DNA of 33,833 bases from Streptomyces naganishii JCM 4654 (GCF_014650575.1 NZ_BMVF01000036.1:1-33833), one strand, 5' to 3'; shown: positions 1 through 8,415, numbered from the stretch's first letter. Notes: a model not told the origin generated them from the letters alone. Numbers and translations: made by a program.

Positions 1-1449
1 TACACCGCCGTGCTCCCCGAGTTCGGCGACCTCGCCGACTTCGTCGAGTTCGTCGACGCCGCCCACCAGCGCGGCATGCGCGTCATCATCGACTTCGTCA
101 TGAACCACACCAGCGACCAGCACCCGTGGTTCCAGGAGTCCAGGAAGGACCCCGAAGGGCCCTACGGGGATTACTACGTGTGGGCCGACGACGACAAGCA
201 GTACCAGGACGCCCGGATCATCTTCGTGGACACGGAGGCGTCGAACTGGACGTACGACCCGGTGCGCAAGCAGTACTACTGGCACCGGTTCTTCTCCCAC
301 CAGCCGGACCTCAACTACGAGAACCCGGCCGTGCAGGAGGAGATGATCTCCGCGCTGAAGTTCTGGCTGGACCTCGGCATCGACGGCTTCCGCCTCGACG
401 CCGTGCCGTACCTGTACCAGCAGGAGGGCACCAACTGCGAGAACCTGCCCGCCACCCATGAGTTCCTCAGGCGGGTGCGCAAGGAGATCGACGCCCAGTA
501 CCCCGACAAGGTGCTGCTGGCGGAGGCCAACCAGTGGCCGGAGGACGTCGTCGACTACTTCGGCGACTACGCCTCCGGCGGCGACGAGTGCCACATGGCC
601 TTCCACTTCCCGGTCATGCCCCGCATCTTCATGGCCGTACGGCGTGAGTCCCGCTACCCGGTCTCCGAGATCCTGGCCAAGACCCCGGCGATCCCGACCG
701 GCTGCCAGTGGGGCATCTTCCTGCGCAACCACGACGAGCTGACCCTGGAGATGGTCACCGACGAGGAACGCGACTACATGTGGGCGGAGTACGCCAAGGA
801 CCCGCGCATGCGGGCCAACATCGGCATCCGCCGCCGCCTCGCGCCCCTCCTGGACAACGACCGCAACCAGATCGAACTGTTCACCGCCCTGCTGCTCTCC
901 CTGCCCGGCAGCCCGATCCTGTACTACGGCGACGAGATCAGCATGGGCGACAACATCTGGCTCGGCGACCGCGACGCCGTGCGCACGCCCATGCAGTGGA
1001 CCCCCGACCGCAACGCCGGCTTCTCCTCCTGCGACCCCGGCCGCCTCTACCTGCCCACCATCATGGACCCGGTCTACGGCTACCAGGTCACCAACGTCGA
1101 GGCCTCCATGTCCTCCCCCTCGTCGCTGCTGCACTGGACCCGCCGCATGATCGAGATCCGCAAGCAGAACCCCGCCTTCGGGCTGGGGTCCTACCGGGAA
1201 CTCCAGTCGTCGAACCCGGCCGTCATCGCCTTCCTGCGGGAGTACGAGGACGACCTGGTGCTGTGCGTCAACAACTTCTCCCGGTTCGCCCAGCCCACCG
1301 AGCTGGACCTGAGCGCGTTCCACGGCCGCCACCCGGTCGAACTGTTCGGCGGGGTGCGCTTCCCCGCCATCGGCGAACTCCCCTACCTGCTGACGCTGGC
1401 GGGCCACGGCTTCTACTGGTTCCGGCTGCGCGCGGACGCGGCCGCCTGA
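1..1449 (+). CDS. treS: Trehalose synthase (maltose/trehalose interconverting GH13), 5'-truncated by window edge
   Basis: This is the C-terminal 482 residues of a GH13 enzyme; the reading frame is open from base 1, so the start lies outside the window. The family interconverts maltose and trehalose in the cytoplasm and feeds maltose to the maltokinase encoded next. All core GH13 motifs are visible: DFVMNHTS near 97-120, GFRLDAVPY with the nucleophile Asp codon at 397-399, LLAEANQ with the acid/base Glu codon at 523-525, and LRNHDE with the third Asp codon at 733-735. The protein ends in a short beta-rich domain, as usual for this family. Roughly 80-100 N-terminal residues appear to be missing compared with typical TreS. 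It runs in the same direction as pep2 and glgB, the usual order in Streptomyces GlgE-pathway loci. A generic alpha-glucosidase is possible but less likely given the neighbours. Confidence 0.93.
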   Translation, partial: YTAVLPEFGDLADFVEFVDAAHQRGMRVIIDFVMNHTSDQHPWFQESRKDPEGPYGDYYVWADDDKQYQDARIIFVDTEASNWTYDPVRKQYYWHRFFSHQPDLNYENPAVQEEMISALKFWLDLGIDGFRLDAVPYLYQQEGTNCENLPATHEFLRRVRKEIDAQYPDKVLLAEANQWPEDVVDYFGDYASGGDECHMAFHFPVMPRIFMAVRRESRYPVSEILAKTPAIPTGCQWGIFLRNHDELTLEMVTDEERDYMWAEYAKDPRMRANIGIRRRLAPLLDNDRNQIELFTALLLSLPGSPILYYGDEISMGDNIWLGDRDAVRTPMQWTPDRNAGFSSCDPGRLYLPTIMDPVYGYQVTNVEASMSSPSSLLHWTRRMIEIRKQNPAFGLGSYRELQSSNPAVIAFLREYEDDLVLCVNNFSRFAQPTELDLSAFHGRHPVELFGGVRFPAIGELPYLLTLAGHGFYWFRLRADAAA

Positions 1450-1460
1450 CGCCCGGGGCG

Positions 1461-1488
1461 GGGCGGGGCGGTTTCCCCTGCCCCGCCC
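1461..1488 (+). terminator. GC-rich hairpin between treS and pep2
   Basis: GGGCGGGG at 1461-1468 pairs with CCCCGCCC at 1481-1488. The 12-base loop can pair further with one G-U pair. It lies 11 bases after the treS stop and 46 bases before the pep2 start. No T-run follows, so it may be a weak terminator, an attenuator or an mRNA-stabilising stem that sets the treS:pep2 ratio. Confidence 0.45.
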
Positions 1489-1534
1489 GTGGGCACGCGT
1501 CAGTCACACCCGACCAGCGATTGGACGCGACGCC

Positions 1535-2947
1535 ATGTCGGAAGCCATGCCGGAAGCTCCCACCCGCTCCGCCGTCACCGGCAGCCCCGGTCTCCTCGCG
1601 TCACTGGACCCGCTGCTGCGCGAGTGGCTGCCGCGCCAGCGGTGGTTCGCGGGCAAGGGGCGGCCGGTCACGGGCTTCTCACTGGTCGCCGCCACCGAGC
1701 TGCTGCCGGCCGACGGCAAGCTGGGCCTGTACCACCTGCTGGTCCGCGCCCACCAGCCGCTCGAGCCCGTGCAGGGCACGGTGCCCCACCCCGGCGACTG
1801 CTACCAGTTGCTCATAGGCGTGCGCGAGGCGCTGCCCCCGCGGCTGGCGCCCGCGCTGATCGGCCATGTGCACGAGGGCCCCCTGGCCGGCCGCACGGTC
1901 TACGAGGCCCTGTACGACCCCCGCCCCGCCGAGGTGATCCTGGAGGCGCTGCGCACCAGCGCCCGGATCGGCCAACTGCGCTTCGAGCGGCGCGAGGAGA
2001 TACGCCCCGACCTGGTCCCCCGGGTGGTGACCGCCGAACAGTCCAACTCCTCGGTCGTCTACGGCGATACGTTCATCCTCAAGCTGCTGCGCCGGGTCCT
2101 GCCCGGCACCAACCCCGACCTGGAACTCCCGCTGGCGCTCGCCCGCGAGGGCTGCTCCCGGGTCCCCCCGCCCACCGCGTGGATCACCGCCGAGCCCCCC
2201 TCGGGCGCCGAGGAGCCGTACGTCCTGGGCGTGCTCCAGCCCTTCGTGCAGGGCGCGTCCGACGGCTGGGAGCTGGCCCTGCGGGAGCTCGCCAAGGGCG
2301 AGGACTTCAGCGCCGAGGCGCGGGCGCTGGGCCGCGCCACCGCCGAGGTGCACACCGCGCTGGCCCGGGCACTGCCCACCGTCACCCTCGGCCACCACCA
2401 GCTCCAGTCCATGGTGGCCGGCATGACCGAGCGCCTGGAGGCGGCCGCGCAGGCCGTGCCCACGCTGCGGCCCTACGCCCCCGGGCTGCACTCCGCCTTC
2501 GAGGCCCTGGCCGACCTCGCCCGCGAGGGCCACACCTGGACCGCCCAGCGCGTCCACGGCGATCTGCACCTCGGCCAGTGCCTGCGCTCGCCCTCCGGCC
2601 AGTGGTGGCTGATCGACTTCGAGGGCGAACCGGCGAAACCGCTGGCCGAGCGGCGGATGGCGCAGCCCGTGGTCCGGGACGTCGCCGGGATGCTGCGCTC
2701 CTTCGACTACGCGGCGCACTCGGCCGGCGGCCCGCCCGCCCCGGAGTGGGCCGCCGCCTGCCGGGCCGCGTACTGCAGCGGGTACGCCGAGGTTGGCGGC
2801 CGCGACCCGCGCACCGAGCCGGTGCTGCTGCGGGCCTACGAGACGGACAAGGCCGTCTACGAGGTCCTCTACGAGGCCCGGCACCGCCCCGACTGGCTGC
2901 CGGTGCCGCTGTCCGCCGTGCGCCGCCTGGCCACCGGCGACTCGTGA
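1535..2947 (+). CDS. pep2: Maltokinase (Pep2/Mak)
   Basis: The 470-residue protein phosphorylates maltose with ATP to maltose-1-phosphate, the substrate of the GlgE maltosyltransferase. An N-terminal cap carries the family motif around LPRQRWFAGKG (residues 28-38). The C-terminal half is an aminoglycoside-phosphotransferase-like kinase lobe with HGDLHLGQ (catalytic Asp343) and IDFEGEP (metal-binding Asp361). Streptomyces maltokinases sit beside treS and glgB, as here. The ATG at 1535 has only a weak purine stretch upstream, and an in-frame ATG four codons later is a possible alternative. The gene begins 85 bases after treS and ends 55 bases before glgB, consistent with one operon. Length is close to that of other Pep2/Mak proteins. 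Confidence 0.92.
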   Translation: MSEAMPEAPTRSAVTGSPGLLASLDPLLREWLPRQRWFAGKGRPVTGFSLVAATELLPADGKLGLYHLLVRAHQPLEPVQGTVPHPGDCYQLLIGVREALPPRLAPALIGHVHEGPLAGRTVYEALYDPRPAEVILEALRTSARIGQLRFERREEIRPDLVPRVVTAEQSNSSVVYGDTFILKLLRRVLPGTNPDLELPLALAREGCSRVPPPTAWITAEPPSGAEEPYVLGVLQPFVQGASDGWELALRELAKGEDFSAEARALGRATAEVHTALARALPTVTLGHHQLQSMVAGMTERLEAAAQAVPTLRPYAPGLHSAFEALADLAREGHTWTAQRVHGDLHLGQCLRSPSGQWWLIDFEGEPAKPLAERRMAQPVVRDVAGMLRSFDYAAHSAGGPPAPEWAAACRAAYCSGYAEVGGRDPRTEPVLLRAYETDKAVYEVLYEARHRPDWLPVPLSAVRRLATGDS

Positions 2948-3002
2948 CCCGCCGCCCCGCTCCCCCCGCCCTGTCCTGCCCTTCGCCGAGGAGGCTCCGC
3001 CC

Positions 3003-5633
3003 GTGACCCCCCGCACCCCGTCCAGCGGTTCGGATCCGAAGCAGCCGGCCGGCGCCGCCGGCCCCGAGCGCACCGGCGCCGGGCAGCCCGCGGCCGCGCC
3101 CGCGAAGAAGGCGGTGAAGAAGACCGCGGCGAAGACCGCGAAGAAGACGGCGGAGAAACCGGCCCCGGCGAAGAAGACCGCCGCCAGGACGAGCACAGTC
3201 GAGAAGACCGCCGAGAAGGCGCCCGCCAAGAAGACCGCGGCCAAGAAGACCGCCGTCAAGAAGACCGCCGCCGAGAAGGTCCCGGCCAAGAAGGCCGTGG
3301 CGAAGAAGACGGTGGCCAAGAAGGCCGTGGCGAAGAAGGCCGTGGCCAAGAAGGCCGTGGCGAAGAAGGCCGTGGCCAAGAAGGCCGTCGCCACCCGCGC
3401 ACCGGCGGTCACAGCGGAAGCAGGGGCGCGGCCCGAGATCCCCGCCACCGCCGTGGCCCTCTCCCAGGAGGACCGGGACCGCCTGCTCGCCGGCACGCAC
3501 CACGATCCGCACTCGGTGCTGGGCGCGCACCCGGTGCCCGGCGGGGTGGCCTTCCGGGCGTTCCGGCCGTACGCGCTCGGCGTCACCGTGGTCGCCGGGG
3601 ACCAGCGGGCCGACCTGCGGCACGACGGGGACGGCTTCTTCTCGGGCGCGCTGCCGCTGGCGGACGTACCGGCGTACCGGCTGCTGGTGGCGTACGAGGG
3701 GACGGTGCTGGACACCGAGGACGCCTACGGGTTCCTGCCCACGCTCGGCGAGCTGGACCTGCACCTGATCGGCGAGGGCCGGCACGAGCAGTTGTGGCAG
3801 GCGCTCGGGGCGCATCCGACGGTCCACGAGGGTGCGAGCGGCACCCGGTTCGCGGTGTGGGCGCCCAACGCCCGGGGCGTGCGGGTGGCCGGGACGTTCA
3901 ACTTCTGGGACGGCACGGGCCATCCGATGCGCTCGCTGGGCGGCACGGGTGTGTGGGAGCTGTTCGTGCCGGGGATCGGCGAGGGCGAGCTGTACAAGTT
4001 CGACATCACCCGCCCGGACGGCTCGCACACCCTGCGCGCCGACCCGATGGCCCGCCGCACCGAGGTCCCGCCCGCCACCTCGTCGGTGATCCACGCCTCG
4101 CACCACGAGTGGCGGGACGAGGAGTGGCTGGCCCGCCGTGCCGAACGGCCCGCGCACGAGGCGCCGTTCTCCGTCTACGAGGTCCACCTCCCCTCCTGGC
4201 GCCCGGGACTGACGTACCGTGAGCTGGCCGAGCAGCTCCCGGCGTACGTCAAGGACCTCGGCTTCACGCACGTGGAGCTGATGCCCGTCGCGGAGCACCC
4301 CTTCGGCGGGTCCTGGGGCTACCAGGTCACCGGCTTCTACGCGCCCACCGCGCGCCTGGGCGGCCCGGACGACTTCAAGTACCTGGTCGACGCGCTGCAC
4401 CGGGCGGGCATCGGCGTGATCATGGACTGGGTGCCGGCGCACTTCCCCCGGGACGCCTGGGCGCTGGCCGAGTTCGACGGCCGCCCGCTGTACGAGCACT
4501 CCGATCCGCTGCGGGCGGCGCACCCCGACTGGGGCACCCTGGAGTTCGACTTCGGGCGCCGTGAGGTGCGCAACTTCCTGGTCGCCAACGCGCTGTACTG
4601 GTGCGAGGAGTTCCACATCGACGGGCTGCGCGTGGACGCGGTCGCCTCGATGCTCTACCTGGACTACTCCCGCGAGCCGGGCCAGTGGACGCCGAACGAG
4701 CACGGCGGCCGGGAGAACCTGGACGCGGTGGCCTTCCTCCAGGAGATGAACGCGACCGTGTACCGGCGGGTGCCGGGCGTGGTGACCGTCGCGGAGGAGT
4801 CGACGGCCTGGGACGGGGTCACCCGGGCCACCCACCACCGGGGCCCGAGCGGCTTCGGCGGCCTGGGCTTCGGGCTGAAGTGGAACATGGGCTGGATGCA
4901 CGACTCGCTCCAGTACATGAGCCACGACCCCATCCACCGCAAGTACCACCACGACGAGATGACGTTCTCGATGGTGTACGCCTACAGCGAGAACTACGTA
5001 CTGCCGATCTCGCACGACGAGGTGGTGCACGGCAAGGGCTCGCTGGTGTCGAAGATGCCGGGCGACTGGTGGCAGCAGCGGGCGAACCTGCGCGCCTACC
5101 TCGCCTACATGTGGTCCCATCCCGGCAAGCAACTGCTGTTCATGGGACAGGAGTTCGCACAGGGTGCGGAGTGGTCCGAGACGCGCGGCCCGGACTGGTG
5201 GCTGCTCGACCCGAACTACGGCGCCGCCGCCGACCACCGGGGCGTGCTGGACCTGGTCCGCGACCTCAACTCCGTCTACCGCGAGAGCCCGGCGCTGTGG
5301 ACGCGGGACGTGCACCCGGACGGCTTCGAGTGGATCACCGGGGACGCGGCCGAGGACAACGTGTTCGCGTTCCTGCGCCGCGACGCCGACGGCACCCCGC
5401 TGCTGGCGGTCTGCCACTTCGCGCCGGTGGTCCGCCCGGACTACCGGATCGGCGTCCCCGATGACGTGCCCGCCTGGCTGGAGGTGCTGAACACCGACGC
5501 GGCTCGCTACGGCGGCAGCGACGTGGTGCACCCGGACCCGGTCAAGCCGGAGCCGCAGCACCGGCACGGCCGGCCCGCGAGCATCCGGCTGACCCTGCCG
5601 CCGCTGGCGACGGTGTGGCTCAGGCCGGCCTGA
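3003..5633 (+). CDS. glgB: 1,4-alpha-glucan branching enzyme with Lys/Ala-rich N-terminal extension
   Basis: The GTG at 3003 is chosen because GAGGAGG at 2988-2994 lies 8 bases upstream; it gives 876 residues. The enzyme makes alpha-1,6 branches in glycogen-like glucan. Residues about 155-876 form a normal GlgB: N-terminal beta-sandwich modules, then a GH13 barrel with DWVPAHFP, GLRVDAV (nucleophile Asp545), VAEEST (Glu598) and LPISHDEVVHGKGS (Asp672), then a C-terminal beta domain. Residues about 34-130 are instead a low-complexity tail of KKTAA and AKKAV repeats that resembles histone H1 or the tail of actinobacterial HU proteins. That tail is dispensable for the chemistry; it may bind polyanions or promote assembly, which is inference. 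It lies in the same direction as treS and pep2. Confidence 0.95.
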   Translation: MTPRTPSSGSDPKQPAGAAGPERTGAGQPAAAPAKKAVKKTAAKTAKKTAEKPAPAKKTAARTSTVEKTAEKAPAKKTAAKKTAVKKTAAEKVPAKKAVAKKTVAKKAVAKKAVAKKAVAKKAVAKKAVATRAPAVTAEAGARPEIPATAVALSQEDRDRLLAGTHHDPHSVLGAHPVPGGVAFRAFRPYALGVTVVAGDQRADLRHDGDGFFSGALPLADVPAYRLLVAYEGTVLDTEDAYGFLPTLGELDLHLIGEGRHEQLWQALGAHPTVHEGASGTRFAVWAPNARGVRVAGTFNFWDGTGHPMRSLGGTGVWELFVPGIGEGELYKFDITRPDGSHTLRADPMARRTEVPPATSSVIHASHHEWRDEEWLARRAERPAHEAPFSVYEVHLPSWRPGLTYRELAEQLPAYVKDLGFTHVELMPVAEHPFGGSWGYQVTGFYAPTARLGGPDDFKYLVDALHRAGIGVIMDWVPAHFPRDAWALAEFDGRPLYEHSDPLRAAHPDWGTLEFDFGRREVRNFLVANALYWCEEFHIDGLRVDAVASMLYLDYSREPGQWTPNEHGGRENLDAVAFLQEMNATVYRRVPGVVTVAEESTAWDGVTRATHHRGPSGFGGLGFGLKWNMGWMHDSLQYMSHDPIHRKYHHDEMTFSMVYAYSENYVLPISHDEVVHGKGSLVSKMPGDWWQQRANLRAYLAYMWSHPGKQLLFMGQEFAQGAEWSETRGPDWWLLDPNYGAAADHRGVLDLVRDLNSVYRESPALWTRDVHPDGFEWITGDAAEDNVFAFLRRDADGTPLLAVCHFAPVVRPDYRIGVPDDVPAWLEVLNTDAARYGGSDVVHPDPVKPEPQHRHGRPASIRLTLPPLATVWLRPA
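3285..3389 (+). repeat. 15-bp tandem repeat encoding AKKAV in glgB
   Basis: Seven 15-bp units in frame alternate between GCCAAGAAGGCCGTG and GCGAAGAAGGCCGTG, so the exact period is close to 30 bp. The second unit differs by reading AAGACGGTG. Each unit encodes AKKAV or AKKTV. The strict alternation of the first codon (GCC/GCG) suggests expansion by 30-bp steps and predicts copy-number variation between strains. Confidence 0.9.
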
Positions 5634-5637
5634 CCCG

Positions 5638-5652
5638 CGGGCGGCGCGCCCG
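5638..5652. terminator. Short hairpin between convergent glgB and helD
   Basis: CGGGCG at 5638-5643 pairs with CGCCCG at 5647-5652 around a three-base loop. It lies inside the 36-base gap between two convergent stop codons. The stem is short and lacks a T-run, so termination is only suggested. Confidence 0.35.
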
Positions 5653-5669
5653 GTCGCCGCGTGGCCGCG

Positions 5670-7922
5670 TCAGGCCAGGGCGTCCGCCATCGCCCCGGGG
5701 AGCGCCCCGGTGTGGAGGACGCCCAGCCGCTGCGTGGCGCGGGTGAGGGCCACGTAGAGGTCGCTGGTGCCGTAGCGGGCGGGCTCGACGACCAGGACGG
5801 AGTCGAACTCCAGGCCCTTGGCCTGGCGCGGGTCGAGGAGCACGACCGTGCGCGTCAGGTCGGGCTCGGCGCCCGCCGTGACCCCGTCCAGCCGGGCGGC
5901 GAGGCGGCGGTGCAGGTCGCGCGGGGCGATCACCGCGAGCCGGCCCTCGGCCGGGGTGAGTTCGGCGACGGCCTTCGCGACCGCGCCGGGCAGGTCGTCG
6001 GTGGCGCGGGCCCAGGGCCGTACGCCCGTGGAGCGCACCGAACTCGGCGGCTCGAAGGCGGGGTTCTCGGCGCGGACCACCGCCGCGGCGACCTCCATGA
6101 TCTCGGCCGGGGTGCGGTAGTTGACGCCGAGGCGGGTGTGCTCCCAGCGGTCCTCGACGTACGGCTCGAGGATCCCCGCCCAGGAGCCGACGCCGGCCGC
6201 CTCGGCGGTCTGCGCGGGGTCGCCGACCAGGGTCATCGAGCGGGTCGGCGAGCGCCGCATCAGCAGCCGCCACGCCATCGGGGACAGCTCCTGCGCCTCG
6301 TCGACGATGATGTGCCCGAACGCCCAGGTGCGGTCGGCGGCCGCGCGCTCGGCGGCGCTGCGGTGGTCGGTCTCCTCCTGGCGCTCGGCGAACCGCTCGG
6401 CGTCGATGATGTCGTGCGCGGACAGCACCTCGCTGTCCTCGTCGTCCTTGTCCTCGAACTCGTAGGTCCGGGACGCGTACGACACGTCCAGCACGCCCTG
6501 CGCGTACGCGACCTGGGCCTCGAGCTCGCGTTCGGCGCGGGCGCGGGTCACCCGGTCGTCCTCGCCGAGGAGTTCGGCGGCCTCGTCGAGCAGCGGCACG
6601 TCCGCGACGGTCCAGGCCCGGGTCACCGGGCGGCGGATCGCGGCCGCGTCCTCGTCGCTGACGTACCCGTACGGGTCGGCGAGGAAGCCGGCGACCAGGC
6701 CCTCGGGGGTGAGCCTCGGCCACAGCTGGTCGATGGCGGACCAGACCTCGGGGTTCTCGGCGAGCTCGTCGCGGATCTGCGTGATGTCGCTCGCGTCGAG
6801 GAGGTTGGAGCCGTCGTAGGGGTCGGTGCCGATGCGCTCGGCGACCATGTCGGTGAGGGTGTTGAGGATGTGGCCCTCGAAGTGCTCGCGGGCCGCGTTG
6901 TGCGGCAGCTTCGCCGCGCGGGTGCGCTCGCGGGCGACGCCCACCAGCCCGTCGTCGAGCATCAGCACCTCGCGGTCGTGCTCGATGGCGATCACCGGGT
7001 CGGGCAGCGCCTGCCGGTCCCGGACGACCTCGGCGAGCACGTCGGCCATGGCGGCGCGGCCCTTCACGGCGGCGGCCTCGGGGGTGTCGGCGGCCGTGGC
7101 CTTCACGCCGGGGAACAGCTCGCCCACGGTCGCCAGCAGCACGCCGGTCTCGCCGAGGGAGGGCAGCACCTCGCCGATGTAGCCGAGGAAGGCGGGGTTG
7201 GGGCCGACGATGAGCACGGCCCGCCGGGCGAGCAGCTCCCGGTGTTCGTAGAGGAGGTAGGCCGCCCGGTGCAGGGCGACGGCCGTCTTGCCGGTGCCCG
7301 GGCCGCCCTCGACCACCAGCACCCCGCGGTGCGGCGCGCGGATGATCTCGTCCTGCTCGGCCTGGATGGTCCGCACGATGTCGCCCATGCGGCCGGTGCG
7401 CGCGGAGTTCAGCGCGGCCAGCAGCACGGCGTCGCCCGTGGGGTCCTCGTGGCCGGTGCGGGTGGCGTCGCCGAGGTCGAGGATCTCGTCGTGCAGGGAG
7501 GTGACCCGGCGGCCCTCGGTGGCGATGTGCCGGCGGCGGGTGAGGCCCATCGGGGTGTGGCCGGTGGCCAGGTAGAAGGGGCGGGCGACGTCCGCCCGCC
7601 AGTCGACGAGGACCGGGGTGCGCTCGGCGTCGTCGGCGCGCAGGCCGATGCGGCCGATGTGGTGCGTGGCGCCGTCGGCGAGGTCGATGCGGCCGAAGCA
7701 GAGCGAGCCGTCCACCGCGTTCAGCGCGGCGAGCAGTCCGGAGCGCTCGGCGACCATGATGTCCCGCTCCAGCCGGGCCTGCATGGGCGTGCTGCCCTGC
7801 GCGAGGGCGTCGCTGACACCGGCCTCGGTGTCGCCGCGCAGGACGTCCACGCGCGCGTACAGGCCGTCGATGAATTCCTGCTCACGCCGCAATTCGCCGT
7901 CCGTGAATTCGGTGTTTGACAA
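5670..7922 (-). CDS. helD: HelD-family RNA polymerase recycling ATPase (UvrD-like superfamily 1)
   Basis: The 750-residue protein belongs to the HelD group of SF1 helicase-like ATPases, which bind RNA polymerase and release it from nucleic acid. Visible features are an N-terminal coiled-coil-like segment (about 8-65) of the kind inserted into the secondary channel, Walker A GGPGTGKTA at 206-214, a Walker B-like IIVDEAQELSPM, the helicase motif LVGDPAQTA, and a C-terminal 1A/2A region with VLLDPRQAKGLEFDSVLV and YVALTRATQRLGVL. The start is TTG at 7920-7922, supported by GGGAG five bases upstream. Some actinobacterial members (HelR) confer rifampicin tolerance; I cannot separate HelD from HelR here and saw no RAE-like element upstream. 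A likely promoter lies at 7998-8027 and overlaps the terminator of a candidate antisense RNA. Confidence 0.88.
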   Translation of the reverse strand: MSNTEFTDGELRREQEFIDGLYARVDVLRGDTEAGVSDALAQGSTPMQARLERDIMVAERSGLLAALNAVDGSLCFGRIDLADGATHHIGRIGLRADDAERTPVLVDWRADVARPFYLATGHTPMGLTRRRHIATEGRRVTSLHDEILDLGDATRTGHEDPTGDAVLLAALNSARTGRMGDIVRTIQAEQDEIIRAPHRGVLVVEGGPGTGKTAVALHRAAYLLYEHRELLARRAVLIVGPNPAFLGYIGEVLPSLGETGVLLATVGELFPGVKATAADTPEAAAVKGRAAMADVLAEVVRDRQALPDPVIAIEHDREVLMLDDGLVGVARERTRAAKLPHNAAREHFEGHILNTLTDMVAERIGTDPYDGSNLLDASDITQIRDELAENPEVWSAIDQLWPRLTPEGLVAGFLADPYGYVSDEDAAAIRRPVTRAWTVADVPLLDEAAELLGEDDRVTRARAERELEAQVAYAQGVLDVSYASRTYEFEDKDDEDSEVLSAHDIIDAERFAERQEETDHRSAAERAAADRTWAFGHIIVDEAQELSPMAWRLLMRRSPTRSMTLVGDPAQTAEAAGVGSWAGILEPYVEDRWEHTRLGVNYRTPAEIMEVAAAVVRAENPAFEPPSSVRSTGVRPWARATDDLPGAVAKAVAELTPAEGRLAVIAPRDLHRRLAARLDGVTAGAEPDLTRTVVLLDPRQAKGLEFDSVLVVEPARYGTSDLYVALTRATQRLGVLHTGALPGAMADALA

Positions 7923-7945
7923 TTCCGCTCCCGCCCGGATACACT
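7916..7945 (+). promoter_or_regulatory. Near-consensus vegetative promoter reading away from helD
   Basis: TTGACA at 7916-7921 and TACACT at 7940-7945 are separated by 18 bp, close to the principal sigma factor consensus in Streptomyces. The -35 hexamer overlaps the TTG start codon of helD on the other strand. The predicted transcription start is near 7952, and there is no annotated plus-strand gene downstream before the hairpin at 8010-8043. Confidence 0.6.
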
Positions 7946-7997
7946 GTGCTCACTGAGCTTCTTTGTGACTCCATTCACTGGAAGTCACGAACCACCG

Positions 7998-8027
7998 AAT
8001 ATACGCAGAGAAATCCCCCGGACGCAA
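7998..8027 (-). promoter_or_regulatory. Candidate helD promoter
   Basis: On the minus strand TTGCGT (8022-8027) and TATATT (7998-8003) are separated by 18 bp. The predicted start near 7991 would give helD a leader of about 69 bases. The -35 hexamer falls in the loop of the 8010-8043 hairpin, so promoter and terminator are physically interlocked. Confidence 0.45.
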
Positions 8028-8043
8028 TCGCCCGGGGGATTTC
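8010..8043. terminator. Strong intrinsic terminator between trxA and helD
   Basis: GAAATCCCCCGG at 8010-8021 pairs perfectly with CCGGGGGATTTC at 8032-8043, giving a 12-bp stem with a 10-base loop. On the plus strand it is followed by TTTTC. The A/T foot of the stem lets it act in both directions, so it can end trxA transcripts (minus strand) and the candidate small RNA (plus strand). Confidence 0.8.
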
Positions 8044-8082
8044 TTTTCGCCATTCGACGCCTGGATACGGCGCGACTCCGGC

Positions 8083-8415
8083 TCAGAGCACGTGGGAGAG
8101 CTCCTCCAGCAGCCGCCGCTTCGGCCGGGCGCCCACCATCGACCGCACCGGCTCACCGCCCTGGAACACCATGAAGGTCGGCATCGACAGCACCTTGTAG
8201 GCGTTGGTCGTCTCCGGGTTGGTGTCCACGTCCAGCTGGACCACCCTCAGCCGGTCTCCCTCCTCGGCGGCCAGGGCGCTGAGCACCGGCCCCATCTGCC
8301 GGCACGGCGGACACCAGTCCGCGGTGAACTCCACCAGCACCGGCAGCTCCGAGCCCAGCACCCGGTCCCCGAAGTCCGCGTCGGTCACCTCGTCCACACC
8401 GCTCGCCCTGATCAC
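8083..8415 (-). CDS. trxA: Thioredoxin
   Basis: The 110-residue protein has the full thioredoxin fold pattern: VLVEFTADWCPPCRQM with redox cysteines 35 and 38 (WCPPC instead of the classical WCGPC), and the cis-proline loop SMPTFMVFQGGEPV. The GTG start at 8413-8415 overlaps the stop of the upstream merR gene by four bases (GTGA), and GGGAG lies just upstream, so translation is probably coupled. A longer upstream frame exists but only reads through merR. The protein should act as a general disulfide reductase in the cytoplasm. Cotranscription with a MerR regulator suggests stress-inducible expression. It is one of several thioredoxins expected in such a genome. Confidence 0.9.
   Translation of the reverse strand: MIRASGVDEVTDADFGDRVLGSELPVLVEFTADWCPPCRQMGPVLSALAAEEGDRLRVVQLDVDTNPETTNAYKVLSMPTFMVFQGGEPVRSMVGARPKRRLLEELSHVL

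Larger units (their letters stand above)
7952..8047 (+). ncRNA. Candidate ~95-nt small RNA antisense to the helD leader
   Basis: The segment runs from the predicted start of the 7916-7945 promoter to the T-rich end of the hairpin at 8010-8043. It can form an internal hairpin, GTGACT+CCA at 7965-7973 against TGG+AGTCAC near 7979-7988 with one bulged A, and ends in a strong terminator stem followed by TTCTTTT. It carries no convincing coding frame. Its first half is complementary to the predicted 5' leader of helD. Expression is not shown by sequence alone; the element could be just a terminator plus an unrelated promoter-like string. Confidence 0.45.

Noticed and set aside
2382..5567. 1061-codon open frame on the minus strand across pep2 and glgB
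   Set aside because: It lies antisense to two clear enzymes, has a composition typical of high-GC shadow frames (Arg/Val/His/Gly-rich) and no ribosome site or recognisable domain.
5661..7919. 752-codon plus-strand frame opposite helD
   Set aside because: The helD frame has all motifs of its family; the opposite frame is a composition artefact with low-complexity Gly/Val/Asp/Arg content.
5670..8009. Rifampicin-associated element upstream of helD
   Set aside because: I looked for a GGGGCTTGC-type inverted repeat in the helD promoter region and did not see one, so a HelR-type rifampicin response is not supported here.
7965..8174. Small plus-strand frame starting at GTG 7965, downstream of the TTGACA/TACACT promoter
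   Set aside because: It has no ribosome site, reads through a strong terminator stem and then antisense to trxA. A non-coding RNA is the better reading.
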